A stretch of 64,000 nucleotides of DNA from Arenibacter sp. ARW7G5Y1. GTDB taxonomy: Bacteria > Bacteroidota > Bacteroidia > Flavobacteriales > Flavobacteriaceae. Below are positions 49,376-57,719 of this stretch, one piece after another. A model generated the notes under the pieces. The model worked only from the letters and a program-made list of their open reading frames with translations, was not told the origin of the DNA and ran no database searches. The position numbers and the translations under genes were made by a program. Position 1 is the first letter of the stretch, and every line of letters starts with the position of its first letter. The stretch spans positions 40,631 to 104,630 of the forward strand of contig NZ_QJJZ01000016.1 of assembly GCF_003201775.1 (NCBI RefSeq), in the 5' to 3' direction.

Positions 49376-49647
49376 AGTTTTTTCTAAAATAAAAAACGAT
49401 TCTAAAGTTGCAAAATACCTTGTTAGTCAACTGAATAATAATTCTTGGTTGCCTTAAATTTCCTAAATATTTTATTACTAGACAACCGTATTATTCAATA
49501 ATGTTTAATAAACAAAAAACCAATGAAGAGTTTTTGACGTTTATACAGTATAACTATCTACACATACATTTTTAACTACATTAAGCATGAGTAGATTCTA
49601 TTTTTATCGCTATTACATTAATATTACAATTTAACTCAAGTTAAAAT
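49376..49647. other. AT-rich spacer at the left end of the insert
   Basis: Between the integrase remnant and the AraC gene. No ORF or strong hairpin; very AT-rich. It probably contains the AraC promoter. Confidence 0.4.
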
Positions 49648-50481
49648 ATGTCTATATTAAAATATACAGTACTACCACTAAAACAAAGAGCTTTAGAACC
49701 TTTCGTAAAGCGGATATCATATATTGAAAATGAAACGGTAGAACCTCAGTTTCACTCTATACCTCCCATAGGTGCCAATGGACTCTCTTTTTACTTTGGA
49801 GCTCCCATGCGACATATTATTAATCATGAAACTATTCCTTTACTCAAAGGAGCTTCTGTATTAGGTACTATAACAGAAGATGGTATTACCGTAATACATC
49901 AAGGTTGTGTTAAACAAATCTATATTGAGTTTACACCTACAGGGTTTTATCGTTTATTTCATAAGCACGGAAGCAAATTTACAAATAGTCCTCCTGCCGA
50001 TTTCTCTACTATAGATGCACAAATGTTGGAAAATGAATTAGAAAATTGTTCTAAAGATGTAAAAAGTATACAAGACGTTTTTGAAAACTACCTATTACGT
50101 ATAATGCCAAATGCACTTCCTGAAATTCCTTTAATAAATAACGTTGTCTCATTGATGCAAGCAGATGTTGCAGATAAAAACAGGGTAGAGGACATTTGCA
50201 AAAAAGTAGGTGTGAACCAACGGTATCTTTCTCGCTTATTCAAAAAAGTAATAGGCATGTCTCCTAAAAAATATTATAGAACACAGCAATGGAACACTAT
50301 TATGAGCATTATCAATCAAAATAAAGAAGAAACCTTAACTAAATGGGCTCTAGAGTGTGGGTTTTATGATCATCCTTCTTTCACAAAAGAATTTAAAAAG
50401 TTTATGCAAATTCCTCCAAGTGAATTTATTAATGGAGACGTTAGCTTAGTTCAAATGGTTCTTAGACAAAATCGGCAATAA
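49648..50481 (+). CDS. AraC family transcriptional regulator
   Basis: The 277-aa protein has an N-terminal cupin-like sensing part (residues 1-130, IPPIGANGLSFYFGAPM) and a C-terminal AraC double helix-turn-helix: VEDICKKVGVNQRYLSRLFK with KVIGMSPKKYYRTQQW, and KWALECGFYDHPSFTKEFKK with FMQIPPSEF. It is the only regulator in the insert and precedes the lipoprotein genes on the same strand, so it may control them; direct evidence is lacking. Confidence 0.88.
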   Translation: MSILKYTVLPLKQRALEPFVKRISYIENETVEPQFHSIPPIGANGLSFYFGAPMRHIINHETIPLLKGASVLGTITEDGITVIHQGCVKQIYIEFTPTGFYRLFHKHGSKFTNSPPADFSTIDAQMLENELENCSKDVKSIQDVFENYLLRIMPNALPEIPLINNVVSLMQADVADKNRVEDICKKVGVNQRYLSRLFKKVIGMSPKKYYRTQQWNTIMSIINQNKEETLTKWALECGFYDHPSFTKEFKKFMQIPPSEFINGDVSLVQMVLRQNRQ

Positions 50482-50600
50482 TAAGATCAAGAACCTGTAA
50501 CATATCCAAGCATTTAGAATTAAATGAGCCTGTCCATTTTATACAAGACTTGATTGATTTTCATATTTAAATTTGTCCCTTCATTACAAAATATATAATT

Positions 50601-51203
50601 ATGAAAGCAAAAATGAAATTAGTCAATTTATTAATGATACTTATGGTATCTATTTCAATTTTTTCATGTTCAGATGGTGAAGATGGAGCAGATGGTATTA
50701 ATGGAGCAGACGGTGTTAATGGAGTAGATGGTGTTAATGGAGCAGATGGGGAAGATGGGGAAGATGGGGAACAAGGCGTACCGGGAACGGCAAATGTTAT
50801 TTATTCTGATTGGATAGACTCTCCATTGGATGGTGATATTCCATCATCAACAGCAAATGGCAGTATTGATGTTGCCGGCTTAAGCCAAGAAATATTTGAT
50901 CAAGGTACAGTTCTAGTCTATGGAAAAGCTGGAACTCTTAATGTATTTGCCCTGCCATTTATAGGTGAAGCGGGGGTGTCTTACTATTACCGTTTAGCAT
51001 TAGGAAGTATCAATATAAGGCTAGCAAGTGTAGATGGTTCTTCTATAGGTAATCCTCTTTTTGGTCAGTATCGCTATGTTCTAATTCCTGGTGGTGTTGA
51101 AGCAAGTACCGGAATAGGTGGTATAGGAAGTAAAACTGCAACCGTAGATTTTACCAAATTGAGTTATGAAGAAGTAATCGCTCATTTCAATATTCCTGAA
51201 TAA
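50601..51203 (+). CDS. Collagen-like repeat lipoprotein
   Basis: The 200-aa product has a lipoprotein signal (MILMVSISIFSCSDGED) followed at once by thirteen Gly-X-Y triplets (GEDGADGINGADGVNG onward to GEQGVPGTA) that could form a short collagen-like triple helix. A C-terminal beta-rich domain of about 130 residues (VLVYGKAGTLNVFALPF) follows. The acidic SDGED after the Cys matches surface-export signals of Bacteroidota lipoproteins. Triple-helix stalks of this kind hold a globular head away from the cell. A strong terminator follows. Confidence 0.85.
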   Translation: MKAKMKLVNLLMILMVSISIFSCSDGEDGADGINGADGVNGVDGVNGADGEDGEDGEQGVPGTANVIYSDWIDSPLDGDIPSSTANGSIDVAGLSQEIFDQGTVLVYGKAGTLNVFALPFIGEAGVSYYYRLALGSINIRLASVDGSSIGNPLFGQYRYVLIPGGVEASTGIGGIGSKTATVDFTKLSYEEVIAHFNIPE

Positions 51204-51214
51204 TACGTTCTTCC

Positions 51215-51254
51215 AACGTAAACAAGGGCTGTTTAAACGTCCCTTGTTTACGTT
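51215..51254 (+). terminator. Intrinsic terminator after collagen-like lipoprotein
   Basis: AACGTAAACAAGGG pairs perfectly with CCCTTGTTTACGTT (14 bp) across a 12-base loop, followed by TT and an A/T run. It is the strongest hairpin in the insert. Confidence 0.8.
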
Positions 51255-51314
51255 TTAAAAAGTTTAAATTAATGAAACAACAAGTCATTACTCTTTTTAT
51301 ACTGTTTTAGTACT

Positions 51315-51551
51315 ATGCTACGGGACCGTAGTGCAATAATAGCCCAATTCTATAAAATGATAGAAGAAGGTATTTTATACGTAACATATCTCTCTAACCT
51401 TTCAGGTAGAGCCAATACCTATAGGAAAGGTGCAGTAACTTTCGATTCAAACACAAAAACACCCCTATTTCATGGCGAATACGGCACAACGCTTAACGAA
51501 AACCAAGAAATAGAAAACCCTACAGTAATATTCACATTTAAAAGGGAATAG
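51315..51551 (+). CDS. Unrecognised 78-aa protein, possibly a gene fragment
   Basis: The frame (MLRDRSAIIAQFYKMIEEGI, ending in NPTVIFTFKRE) has no family I know. Forty bases upstream, in another frame, is a signal-peptide-like start at 51271 (MKQQVITLFILF followed by TAG), so this could be the remaining part of a broken exported protein. No signal or membrane segment of its own. It ends 24 bases before the Kelch lipoprotein gene. Confidence 0.35.
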   Translation: MLRDRSAIIAQFYKMIEEGILYVTYLSNLSGRANTYRKGAVTFDSNTKTPLFHGEYGTTLNENQEIENPTVIFTFKRE

Positions 51552-51575
51552 AATCGAGGCCAAAACTACAAACAA

Positions 51576-52907
51576 ATGAAAACAATTATCTATATCCTCT
51601 TGTTTACCCTACTTTTATCAAGTTGTAAAAAGGACGATAGTGAGCACACAAATATTGCTCCAGAAGCTTTTAACTTGCTCACTGTTGAAAACCAAGCGGA
51701 AAATGTTTCATTGACCCCTGTCTTTACTTGGCAAGCAGCAACGGACCCAGATGGTGATTCAGTGGTCTACGACCTATATTTAGAAGTGCTTATTGGCGGC
51801 TTCTTAGTTCCCAAATTGAATGCCAATCAACAACCGCCCGACCCAACCCTTATTATAGCCCAAGGTATCACAGAAACTAGTTATACCCTCACCGACCCTT
51901 TATCCATAAACAGTTCCTTTACATGGAAAGTAGTTTCTCGTGATAACCAAGGGGGAACTGTTGAAAGCGATATTTTTAGCTTTGAAACCCGCCCGTTGAA
52001 TACTAGCGAAGAAGCCTTTGTAGCATCTACACCTTTTGATGTTAGAGAAGGACATGGCAGCGTTTTTTTTAAAGATAAATTCTGGGTTATTGGTGGTTTC
52101 GCCAATATTGAAGATGTAAAAAATGATGTGTGGTCTAGTGCGGATGGAATTACATGGGTACAAGAAACCGCAGAAGCAGGTTTCACTGGACGCGGTCAAT
52201 TTGGAATCACCGTTTTTAAAGATAAGATTTTCATCTATGGAGGTCTTGGAGGTGGTAATTTGTTAAGTGATGTATGGAGTTCAATAGATGGGGTGAATTG
52301 GATACAAGAAACTGCTGACACTGGATTTAGCCCCCGAGGACAAACTAAACTACTCAGCTATAATGATAAATTATATGCCATAGGTGGTTTGGATAATCCT
52401 CTTGACCCTACTACTGGAAGTACAGAAGAGATTTGGAGTTCTAACAACGGTGCAGACTGGGTACAGGAGACCAATGCTGCTCCCTATTTAGCTAGGTATG
52501 GGTTTGAAGCTTTGGTCTTTGACAATAAAATGTTTGTTATAGGCGGAGCATTAAGTACAACCTTTGAAATCCAAAATGATGTCTGGTATTCAACGGATGG
52601 AAAAAATTGGACGCAAATAGTACATCCGGGAAGCAGTTACCCAAAACGCTTACTCTTTAAGAGCACCGTATTCAATGAGAAAATTTGGATTACTAGTGGA
52701 TTTTTTGAAGATGAGATAGAAGAATTTCATTATAATGATTTTTGGTCCAGTAGTGACGGCGTTTATTGGAAAAAAGAAGTTTCAAACGCTGGTTACGAAC
52801 CTCGTTTTTCTTCTACTTTGATATCAAACCAAAACTTTATGCTTCTAATTGGAGGAGGTGAAATTAGCACTAATGCTAAATTTAATGATGTATGGAAATA
52901 CGATTAA
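51576..52907 (+). CDS. Lipoprotein with FN3-like domain and Kelch-like repeats
   Basis: The 443-aa product has a lipobox (LLFTLLLSSCKKDDS) and an acidic KKDD signal. A fibronectin-III-like domain follows at about residues 32-140 (LTPVFTWQAATDPDGDSV, TWKVVSRDNQGG). Then come five or six repeats of about 50 residues with D-V-W-S-S-x-D-G-x-x-W and I-Y-G-G, which suggest a Kelch-type beta propeller. It resembles proteins annotated as galactose-oxidase/Kelch or sialidase-like, but no catalytic residues can be assigned. Probably a surface-exposed binding protein. Confidence 0.85.
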   Translation: MKTIIYILLFTLLLSSCKKDDSEHTNIAPEAFNLLTVENQAENVSLTPVFTWQAATDPDGDSVVYDLYLEVLIGGFLVPKLNANQQPPDPTLIIAQGITETSYTLTDPLSINSSFTWKVVSRDNQGGTVESDIFSFETRPLNTSEEAFVASTPFDVREGHGSVFFKDKFWVIGGFANIEDVKNDVWSSADGITWVQETAEAGFTGRGQFGITVFKDKIFIYGGLGGGNLLSDVWSSIDGVNWIQETADTGFSPRGQTKLLSYNDKLYAIGGLDNPLDPTTGSTEEIWSSNNGADWVQETNAAPYLARYGFEALVFDNKMFVIGGALSTTFEIQNDVWYSTDGKNWTQIVHPGSSYPKRLLFKSTVFNEKIWITSGFFEDEIEEFHYNDFWSSSDGVYWKKEVSNAGYEPRFSSTLISNQNFMLLIGGGEISTNAKFNDVWKYD

Positions 52908-53050
52908 TATAGTATAAAAAAGCATTATCCAGGTTACCAATCTACATCTATAAATTTTTAAGTTAAACAAAAAATATCATGAAAAATAATTTTCTATTAT
53001 CAAACTTATTCCTCGCATTAATCTTGAGTATGTCCAATATTAGTTATGTT

Positions 53051-54052
53051 ATGAAAACAAAACAAATTTTAAAAACAGCATTACTAGCATTTACATCCTT
53101 AATAATGGTAATCTCTTGTAATAAAAATGATGATGGCGGTAGTAATACACCCATAAAAGAAAAAGGTTTTATAACCACTTGGAAAACAACAGTAGCTAAC
53201 GAAGAGATTTCCATCAAAACATTCCCTTCCAACTTTATTACAACTCCCTATAATTATACGGTAGATTGGGGAGATGGAAACGTTGACAGTAATGTAACCG
53301 AATCCATTACGCATGGTTACACTACTGCAGGAATCCATACAGTAACCATAACAGGAGATTTTCCGGGTATTTATAATCATGAAGATTCCTCCAATGCTGC
53401 CAAACTACTAACTATTGAGAGCTGGGGTGACAATATAGTATGGGAATCTATGAGAAAAGCTTTCTATCAATGCGAAAACCTAACAGGCATAAATGCTACA
53501 GATACTCCTAACTTAAGTTATGTAACCGATATGTCTTATATGTTCAGTTTTGCTATCAACTTCAACAGCGATATAAGCAATTGGGATGTTAGTAATGTAA
53601 CCGATATGTCTTTAATGTTCTATAATGCTACGAGCTTCAACAGCGATATAAGTAATTGGGATGTTAGTAAGGTAACCAGTATGGATTACATGTTCTATGA
53701 TGCTACTAACTTCAACAGGGATATAAGTGATTGGGATGTTGGCAATGTAACTAGTATTGGCCAAATGTTTAGTGGTGCTACGAACTTCAACAGTAATATA
53801 AGTAATTGGGATGTTAGTAAGGTAACCTATATGAGTGGCATGTTCAAAGGTGCGACGAATTTTAACAGCAATATAAGTAATTGGGATGTTAGCAATGTAA
53901 CCGAGCTATCTTCTATGTTTGAAGATGCGACTTCATTCAATCAAGATTTAAGTGGCTGGGCAACTATCAATGTAACGAGTTGCTCCAACTTTTCAGCAGG
54001 TAGTTCTGGTTTAGAAGACACAAACCTACCAACAGCAGGAACTTGTTTTTAA
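53051..54052 (+). CDS. BspA-like (DUF285) repeat surface lipoprotein, copy 1
   Basis: The 333-aa product starts at ATG 53051 (MKTKQILKT), matching copy 2; the frame opens 72 bases earlier. The lipobox is in MVISCNKNDDGG. Residues 35-110 form a PKD-like domain (YTVDWGDGNVDSN, TTAGIHTVTITGDFP). Then six 25-residue repeats of the F-N-x-D-I-S-x-W-D-V-S-x-V-T type follow, the last diverged. BspA/DUF285 repeats are leucine-rich-like and common on bacterial surfaces, where they bind host or matrix proteins. Asn/Asp-rich composition suits surface exposure. Confidence 0.88.
   Translation: MKTKQILKTALLAFTSLIMVISCNKNDDGGSNTPIKEKGFITTWKTTVANEEISIKTFPSNFITTPYNYTVDWGDGNVDSNVTESITHGYTTAGIHTVTITGDFPGIYNHEDSSNAAKLLTIESWGDNIVWESMRKAFYQCENLTGINATDTPNLSYVTDMSYMFSFAINFNSDISNWDVSNVTDMSLMFYNATSFNSDISNWDVSKVTSMDYMFYDATNFNRDISDWDVGNVTSIGQMFSGATNFNSNISNWDVSKVTYMSGMFKGATNFNSNISNWDVSNVTELSSMFEDATSFNQDLSGWATINVTSCSNFSAGSSGLEDTNLPTAGTCF
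53561..53960 (+). repeat. 75-bp tandem coding repeats, copy 1
   Basis: Units begin at 53561, 53636, 53711, 53786, 53861 and 53936 (last diverged), each starting TTCAACAG or TTCAATCA. The period is exactly 75 bp, so 25 codons, and the frame is never broken. They lie inside the first BspA-like gene. Confidence 0.9.
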
Positions 54053-54163
54053 ATAATAATTAATAACGTATCCCCTCATACCAATTACCTGAAGGGGGTA
54101 AAAATAAACTCAAGTACATAATGCCACTAACAGTAGGAACCTATTAAATAAAAACAACAAGCT

Positions 54164-55090
54164 ATGAAAACAAAACAAATTTTAAAAACAGTAGTTCTAG
54201 TATGTACATTAATATTAATAGTAACCTCTTGTAATAAAAATGATGATGGCGGTAGTAATACACCCATAACAGAAAAAGGTTTTATAACCACTTGGAAAAC
54301 AACAGTAGCTAATGAAGAAATTACCATCACAAAAGATTTTAACGAGGGAATTACGACGCCCTATAATTACAATGTAGATTGGGGGGATGGAAACATTGAT
54401 AATAATGTAACTGAATCTATTACGCATAGTTACACTACTGCAGGAATCCACACAGTAACCGTAACAGGAGATTTTCCAGCTTTTAATTCAGGGCCTAACT
54501 CCAATGCTGCCAAACTAATAACTATTGAAAACTGGGGTAGCAATATCGTCTGGGAATCTATGTATCAGGCTTTTTCTCAATGTAAAAACCTAACCAGCAT
54601 AAATGCTACAGATATTCCTATCTTGGGTAATAATATAACTATGTATCGCATGTTCTATGGCGCAACTAACTTCAACAGCGATATAAGCAATTGGGATGTT
54701 AGTAATGTAACCAATATGAATTATATGTTCTCTTACGCTACTAATTTCAACAGCGACATAAGTAATTGGGATGTTAGTAATGTAACTGGCATGAGAAATA
54801 TGTTCCATTACGCAACCAACTTCAACAGCGATATAAGTGGTTGGGATGTTAGTAATGTAACCAATATGAGCTATATATTCCATTACGCAACCAACTTCAA
54901 CAGCGATATAAGTAATTGGGATGTTAGTAAAGTAACTGGTATGGATCATATGTTTCACAATGCGGAGAGTTTTAATCAAGACTTAAGTGCTTGGGAAACC
55001 GACAATGTAACAGCTTGCAATAGCTTTTCAGTTGATAGTGGTTTAACAAACGTAAACTTACCAACAGCGGGAACTTGTTTTAATAATTAA
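54164..55090 (+). CDS. BspA-like (DUF285) repeat surface lipoprotein, copy 2
   Basis: The 308-aa paralogue of the gene at 53051. The first 60 codons are close to identical at DNA level (same CNKNDDGGSNTPI after the lipobox), with the same PKD-like domain (YNVDWGDGNIDNN) but one repeat fewer: four regular units plus a diverged last one, ending LPTAGTCFNN. A recent tandem duplication followed by repeat-number change explains this. Surface lipoprotein with probable binding function. Confidence 0.88.
   Translation: MKTKQILKTVVLVCTLILIVTSCNKNDDGGSNTPITEKGFITTWKTTVANEEITITKDFNEGITTPYNYNVDWGDGNIDNNVTESITHSYTTAGIHTVTVTGDFPAFNSGPNSNAAKLITIENWGSNIVWESMYQAFSQCKNLTSINATDIPILGNNITMYRMFYGATNFNSDISNWDVSNVTNMNYMFSYATNFNSDISNWDVSNVTGMRNMFHYATNFNSDISGWDVSNVTNMSYIFHYATNFNSDISNWDVSKVTGMDHMFHNAESFNQDLSAWETDNVTACNSFSVDSGLTNVNLPTAGTCFNN
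54671..54995 (+). repeat. 75-bp tandem coding repeats, copy 2
   Basis: Units start at 54671, 54746, 54821, 54896 and, diverged, 54971. They are nearly identical to each other and to those at 53561-53960, offering many sites for unequal recombination. Confidence 0.9.
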
Positions 55091-55110
55091 GAAAGTAACC
55101 TCTAATAATA

Positions 55111-55533
55111 ACTATATATGAGAAGATAGATTACAATCCACAATATGTGTGGGAGTATAATGAAAAGGAAGGGTGATATTTTATATATGAAGATGAAATA
55201 AATACAGAAGATACATCTGACTCTGAAGAATATGAGAAAACATTTCACATTGAAATAAAATATAGAAAATGGTGATTTATCAATAGTTTTCCTCCTCATT
55301 ATCTTGAAGATATTGAAGAATTTGAACTTGATCAAAGTCATATAGAATTATTAGATGGAGTAGCATATTGTAAACCCGTATTTAACTTTAACTTGTATTA
55401 TAATAAAATAACCGGCATTTCGGAACTTAACACATTAAATGTGCTGGAAGAACTGTATTTAGGAAATAATAAAATTGGATATATTGATGCTTTGAGCAGC
55501 TTATTCGAATTAAGATTAATTGAATTTAATTAA
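55111..55533 (+). pseudogene. Leucine-rich-repeat protein remnant
   Basis: One frame of about 140 codons reads YNPQYVWEYNEKEG, stop, YFIYEDEINTEDTSD, then KYRKW, stop, and FELDQSHIELLDG with two LRR units (ISELNTLNVLEELYLGNNKI, GYIDALSSLFELRL) to a final TAA. Both internal stops are TGA in the same frame, possibly from TGG or similar codons. No ATG precedes it in frame. Confidence 0.6.
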
Positions 55534-55551
55534 AGTTATTCAGATTTTAAT

Positions 55552-56121
55552 ATGAGATTAATAACGCCCACATACAAAACATACCAATCTACACTTCTCC
55601 TAATAATAGGTATATTTTTAGGAAACTCATGCTCTAAAAAGGATATAGATAATGAGCCCCTTGTTTTAGGAATACCCCCAATAGATATTTTAGAAATAAA
55701 GAATGTCATTGCGTTTGGTCAGGAATTATCAAGCACCAAAAAAAGTCCAGCCATCGAATACATCACTAAAAACAGTGATGTTAACGTTAGGGCTGCCAGT
55801 AATGGTCTGGTTAAAGCCGTTGTTTTAAACGAAGGGGAATCTTCAGATTATGAAATTCGTATACAACCAACAGCTACCTCTCAATGGCTCATTATATATG
55901 ATCATGTTTTAGAGGTCGCTATTTTAGAAGGTGACAACATTCAGCAAGGCGATATTTTAGGAAAAGTAGGTTTAGGTAACAGGACAGAACTCCAATTAAA
56001 CAAAACAAATGGTGCAAATACTATTTCCTATTGTCCTTTAAATTATGCTAGCAATACCTTTTTAGAAGAACATCTAAGTTTTATGGCAAACTGGTGTTTA
56101 ATAGAAACTGTAATACCTTAA
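55552..56121 (+). CDS. Lipoprotein with M23 / lipoyl-like fold, probably non-catalytic
   Basis: The 189-aa product has a lipobox (IGIFLGNSCSKKDID) and an acidic stretch after the Cys. The middle (VRAASNGLVKAVVLNEGESS, IIYDHVLEVAILEGDNIQQG, then DILGKVG) follows the strand pattern of M23 peptidase or biotinyl-lipoyl-like domains. The metal ligands of M23 enzymes (HxxxD and HxH) are not both present, so hydrolase activity is unlikely. Four Cys occur in total; the C-terminal pair could form a disulfide. Last intact gene of the insert. Confidence 0.65.
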   Translation: MRLITPTYKTYQSTLLLIIGIFLGNSCSKKDIDNEPLVLGIPPIDILEIKNVIAFGQELSSTKKSPAIEYITKNSDVNVRAASNGLVKAVVLNEGESSDYEIRIQPTATSQWLIIYDHVLEVAILEGDNIQQGDILGKVGLGNRTELQLNKTNGANTISYCPLNYASNTFLEEHLSFMANWCLIETVIP

Positions 56122-56129
56122 ACTAAGAT

Positions 56130-56448
56130 ATGATAATAAAAAGACGATTATTTGTTTTCTTTTTTTGGTAATAGGTGCTGCAATGGTAGCTCAAGTAGAT
56201 TTACAGATTTAAGTGAATAGAACAACAGGTACAGCACCCTTATATGTTTTTTTGTTGTTACATTTTCCTCAGGTCTTTCCGAAGGAAATGATTTAGACAA
56301 CTCAGATTTCTCTTGGAATTTTGACACAAATAATACAGACCCTAACGGAAGTTGGGAAATTACCAAAAGAAGAGTTACAGGGCATGTATTTGAATTAATT
56401 GGAAACAATAAAGTGTTCCTTCCCAGTATAGCGGAAAGGTTCACGTAA
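56130..56448 (+). pseudogene. Remnant of a secreted PKD-domain protein
   Basis: A signal-peptide start (MIIKRRLFVFFF) shifts frame in a T run to LVIGAAMVAQVDLQ, stop, VNRTTGTAPLYVF. It shifts again in a second T run to TFSSGLSEGNDLDNSDFSWN, then FDTNNTDPNGSWEITKRRVT and GHVFE. This matches the first PKD-like domain of large Bacteroidota polysaccharide-lyase or pectate-lyase-type secreted proteins. Only this first domain remains. Confidence 0.6.
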
Positions 56449-56739
56449 TGGAAAGCTAAAATTGGGGATTGTGTCCAAGACCTATGTATTGAAGCTTTTC
56501 CCGAAATGCAGCTTTTCGCGGAATACAGGGAAATGTGATGAGTGTGATAACAAAGACAGTACTTCTTCATTGTAGAAAAATCAGTTATACCAATCAGTTT
56601 ATTTTATTCAATTAGATACAGTTAATTAAAAAGAATTCCTATTTCTGCAACAGACGAAAACAAGTTGAACTACCAATCATTGTAAATAGGTCACAAATCG
56701 TCAACATATAAGAAGATATTTGGTAGAAATACCACGGCG
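56449..56739. other. Right-end spacer of the insert, nothing recognised
   Basis: About 290 bases with stops in all frames. The right insert boundary probably lies at its end; near 56700-56745 a weak YKKIFG-type reading could be part of the EthD fragment. Confidence 0.35.
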
Positions 56740-56946
56740 ATTGGGCTCGCTGAGCAAGGTTCGCGTCCCGTCCAGTCCGCCCCCTATGTAGCAATTGCGA
56801 ACCTAACATTTGAATCCTTGAAATCTTTTCAAGGATCATTTGGGGCAAATGCAGCTAAAATCTCCGCAGATCTTCCTAATTTTACCAATGTTCAGCCCTT
56901 AGTTCAAATTAGCGAGGTAATTAAAGTCCAAAAACCTTTAAATTAG
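56740..56946 (+). pseudogene. EthD-family protein, C-terminal part only
   Basis: From about 56740 the frame reads TTAIGLAEQGSRPVQSAPYV, then AIANLTFESLKSFQGSFGAN, AAKISADLPNFTNVQPLV and QISEVIKVQ to a TAG at 56944. This is the second half of an EthD protein, including the conserved FQGSFG and PNFTNVQPLVQIS. There is no start codon or N-terminal half. It complements the fragment at 48797-48994, with about ten residues of overlap around P-x-Q-S/T-A. Confidence 0.75.
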
Positions 56947-56999
56947 GCTGGGAACCTAATAATTAAGTTTCCAGCCTGATTAATAAAATAATCATAATT

Positions 57000-57644
57000 A
57001 TGGCAGATAAAATTAAAATAGATATTGTGTCCGATGTAGTGTGCCCTTGGTGCACCATTGGCTACAAACGTTTGGATAAGGCCATCTCGGATTTGGGTAT
57101 TCAGGACCAAATAGAGATTGAGTGGCACCCTTTTGAACTTAATCCAAATATGCCAAAAGAGGGGCAGAACGTACAGGAACATCTTACCGAAAAGTATGGT
57201 TCCAGTTTGGAAGAACAGAGGCGCTCCCAGGAATATATGGCCGAGGCAGGGGCAGAACTGGGATTCACCTTCGATTATTTTGAGGAAATGAGAATGGCAA
57301 ACACATTTGAAGCCCATATTTTATTGGAGTACGCCAAGGGTTACGGAAAGCAAACCGAATTAAAGATGCGCTTAACCACAGCCTTTTTTAGTGAAAGAAA
57401 AGATGTCTCCAACAGAGCTGTTTTAAAGCAAGCTTTATTGGACATTGGATTGAACGCGGCGGAGGCTTTGTCCAAATTAGATAATGATGAGGCCCGTTAC
57501 GACCTCAGAAGCAAACAGAATTATTGGAAAAACCTGGGTGTCAACTCAGTACCAACCATCGTATTTAACAAAAAAAGTGCCGTAACGGGAGCACAGGCCG
57601 TAGATGTCTTTAAACAGATCCTTAGCGAAATTATTGAACAATAG
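57000..57644 (+). CDS. DsbA family oxidoreductase (FrnE-like)
   Basis: The 214-aa protein starts with DIVSDVVCPWCTIGYKRL, giving the CPWC redox motif near residues 15-18. The helical insert and the late cis-Pro strand follow (LGVNSVPTIVFNKKSAV). No signal peptide, so it is a cytoplasmic FrnE/2-hydroxychromene isomerase-like member rather than a periplasmic DsbA. In intact clusters of this type it would follow the EthD gene, whose C-terminal piece lies 53 bases upstream. Confidence 0.88.
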   Translation: MADKIKIDIVSDVVCPWCTIGYKRLDKAISDLGIQDQIEIEWHPFELNPNMPKEGQNVQEHLTEKYGSSLEEQRRSQEYMAEAGAELGFTFDYFEEMRMANTFEAHILLEYAKGYGKQTELKMRLTTAFFSERKDVSNRAVLKQALLDIGLNAAEALSKLDNDEARYDLRSKQNYWKNLGVNSVPTIVFNKKSAVTGAQAVDVFKQILSEIIEQ

Positions 57645-57719
57645 GCTAACATACTAATTACCAACAAGTGCCAATGCAACTGGAAACCGACATTGGCTAT
57701 CCACTTAAAAAACTCAATT

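Larger units (their letters stand above)
49000..56745. mobile_element. Putative decayed integrated element (about 7.7 kb)
   Basis: This block is bounded by complementary pieces of an EthD gene (N-part before, C-part after), starts with an integrase remnant, and is visibly more AT-rich with different codon use (TTA, AAT and ATA dominate) than the flanking chromosome. Cargo: AraC regulator, collagen-like lipoprotein, small unknown ORF, Kelch lipoprotein, two BspA-like lipoproteins, LRR remnant, M23-like lipoprotein and PKD remnant, all plus strand. I found no exact direct repeats at the ends, so boundaries are approximate. Confidence 0.6.

Noticed and set aside
50670..50790. Short GGN-rich direct repeats as a minisatellite or CRISPR
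   Set aside because: They are the Gly-X-Y codons of the collagen-like lipoprotein.
52979..53050. Earlier start for the first BspA-like gene
   Set aside because: The paralogue starts at MKTKQIL and the lipobox distance fits only the later ATG.
54590..54979. Minus-strand 129-codon frame across the second BspA gene
   Set aside because: It is a mirror frame created by the 75-bp coding repeats on the plus strand.
53561..54995. Regular 75-bp repeats as a possible CRISPR-like array
   Set aside because: The repeats are coding, stay in one frame, have no unique spacers of constant size and encode DUF285 units.
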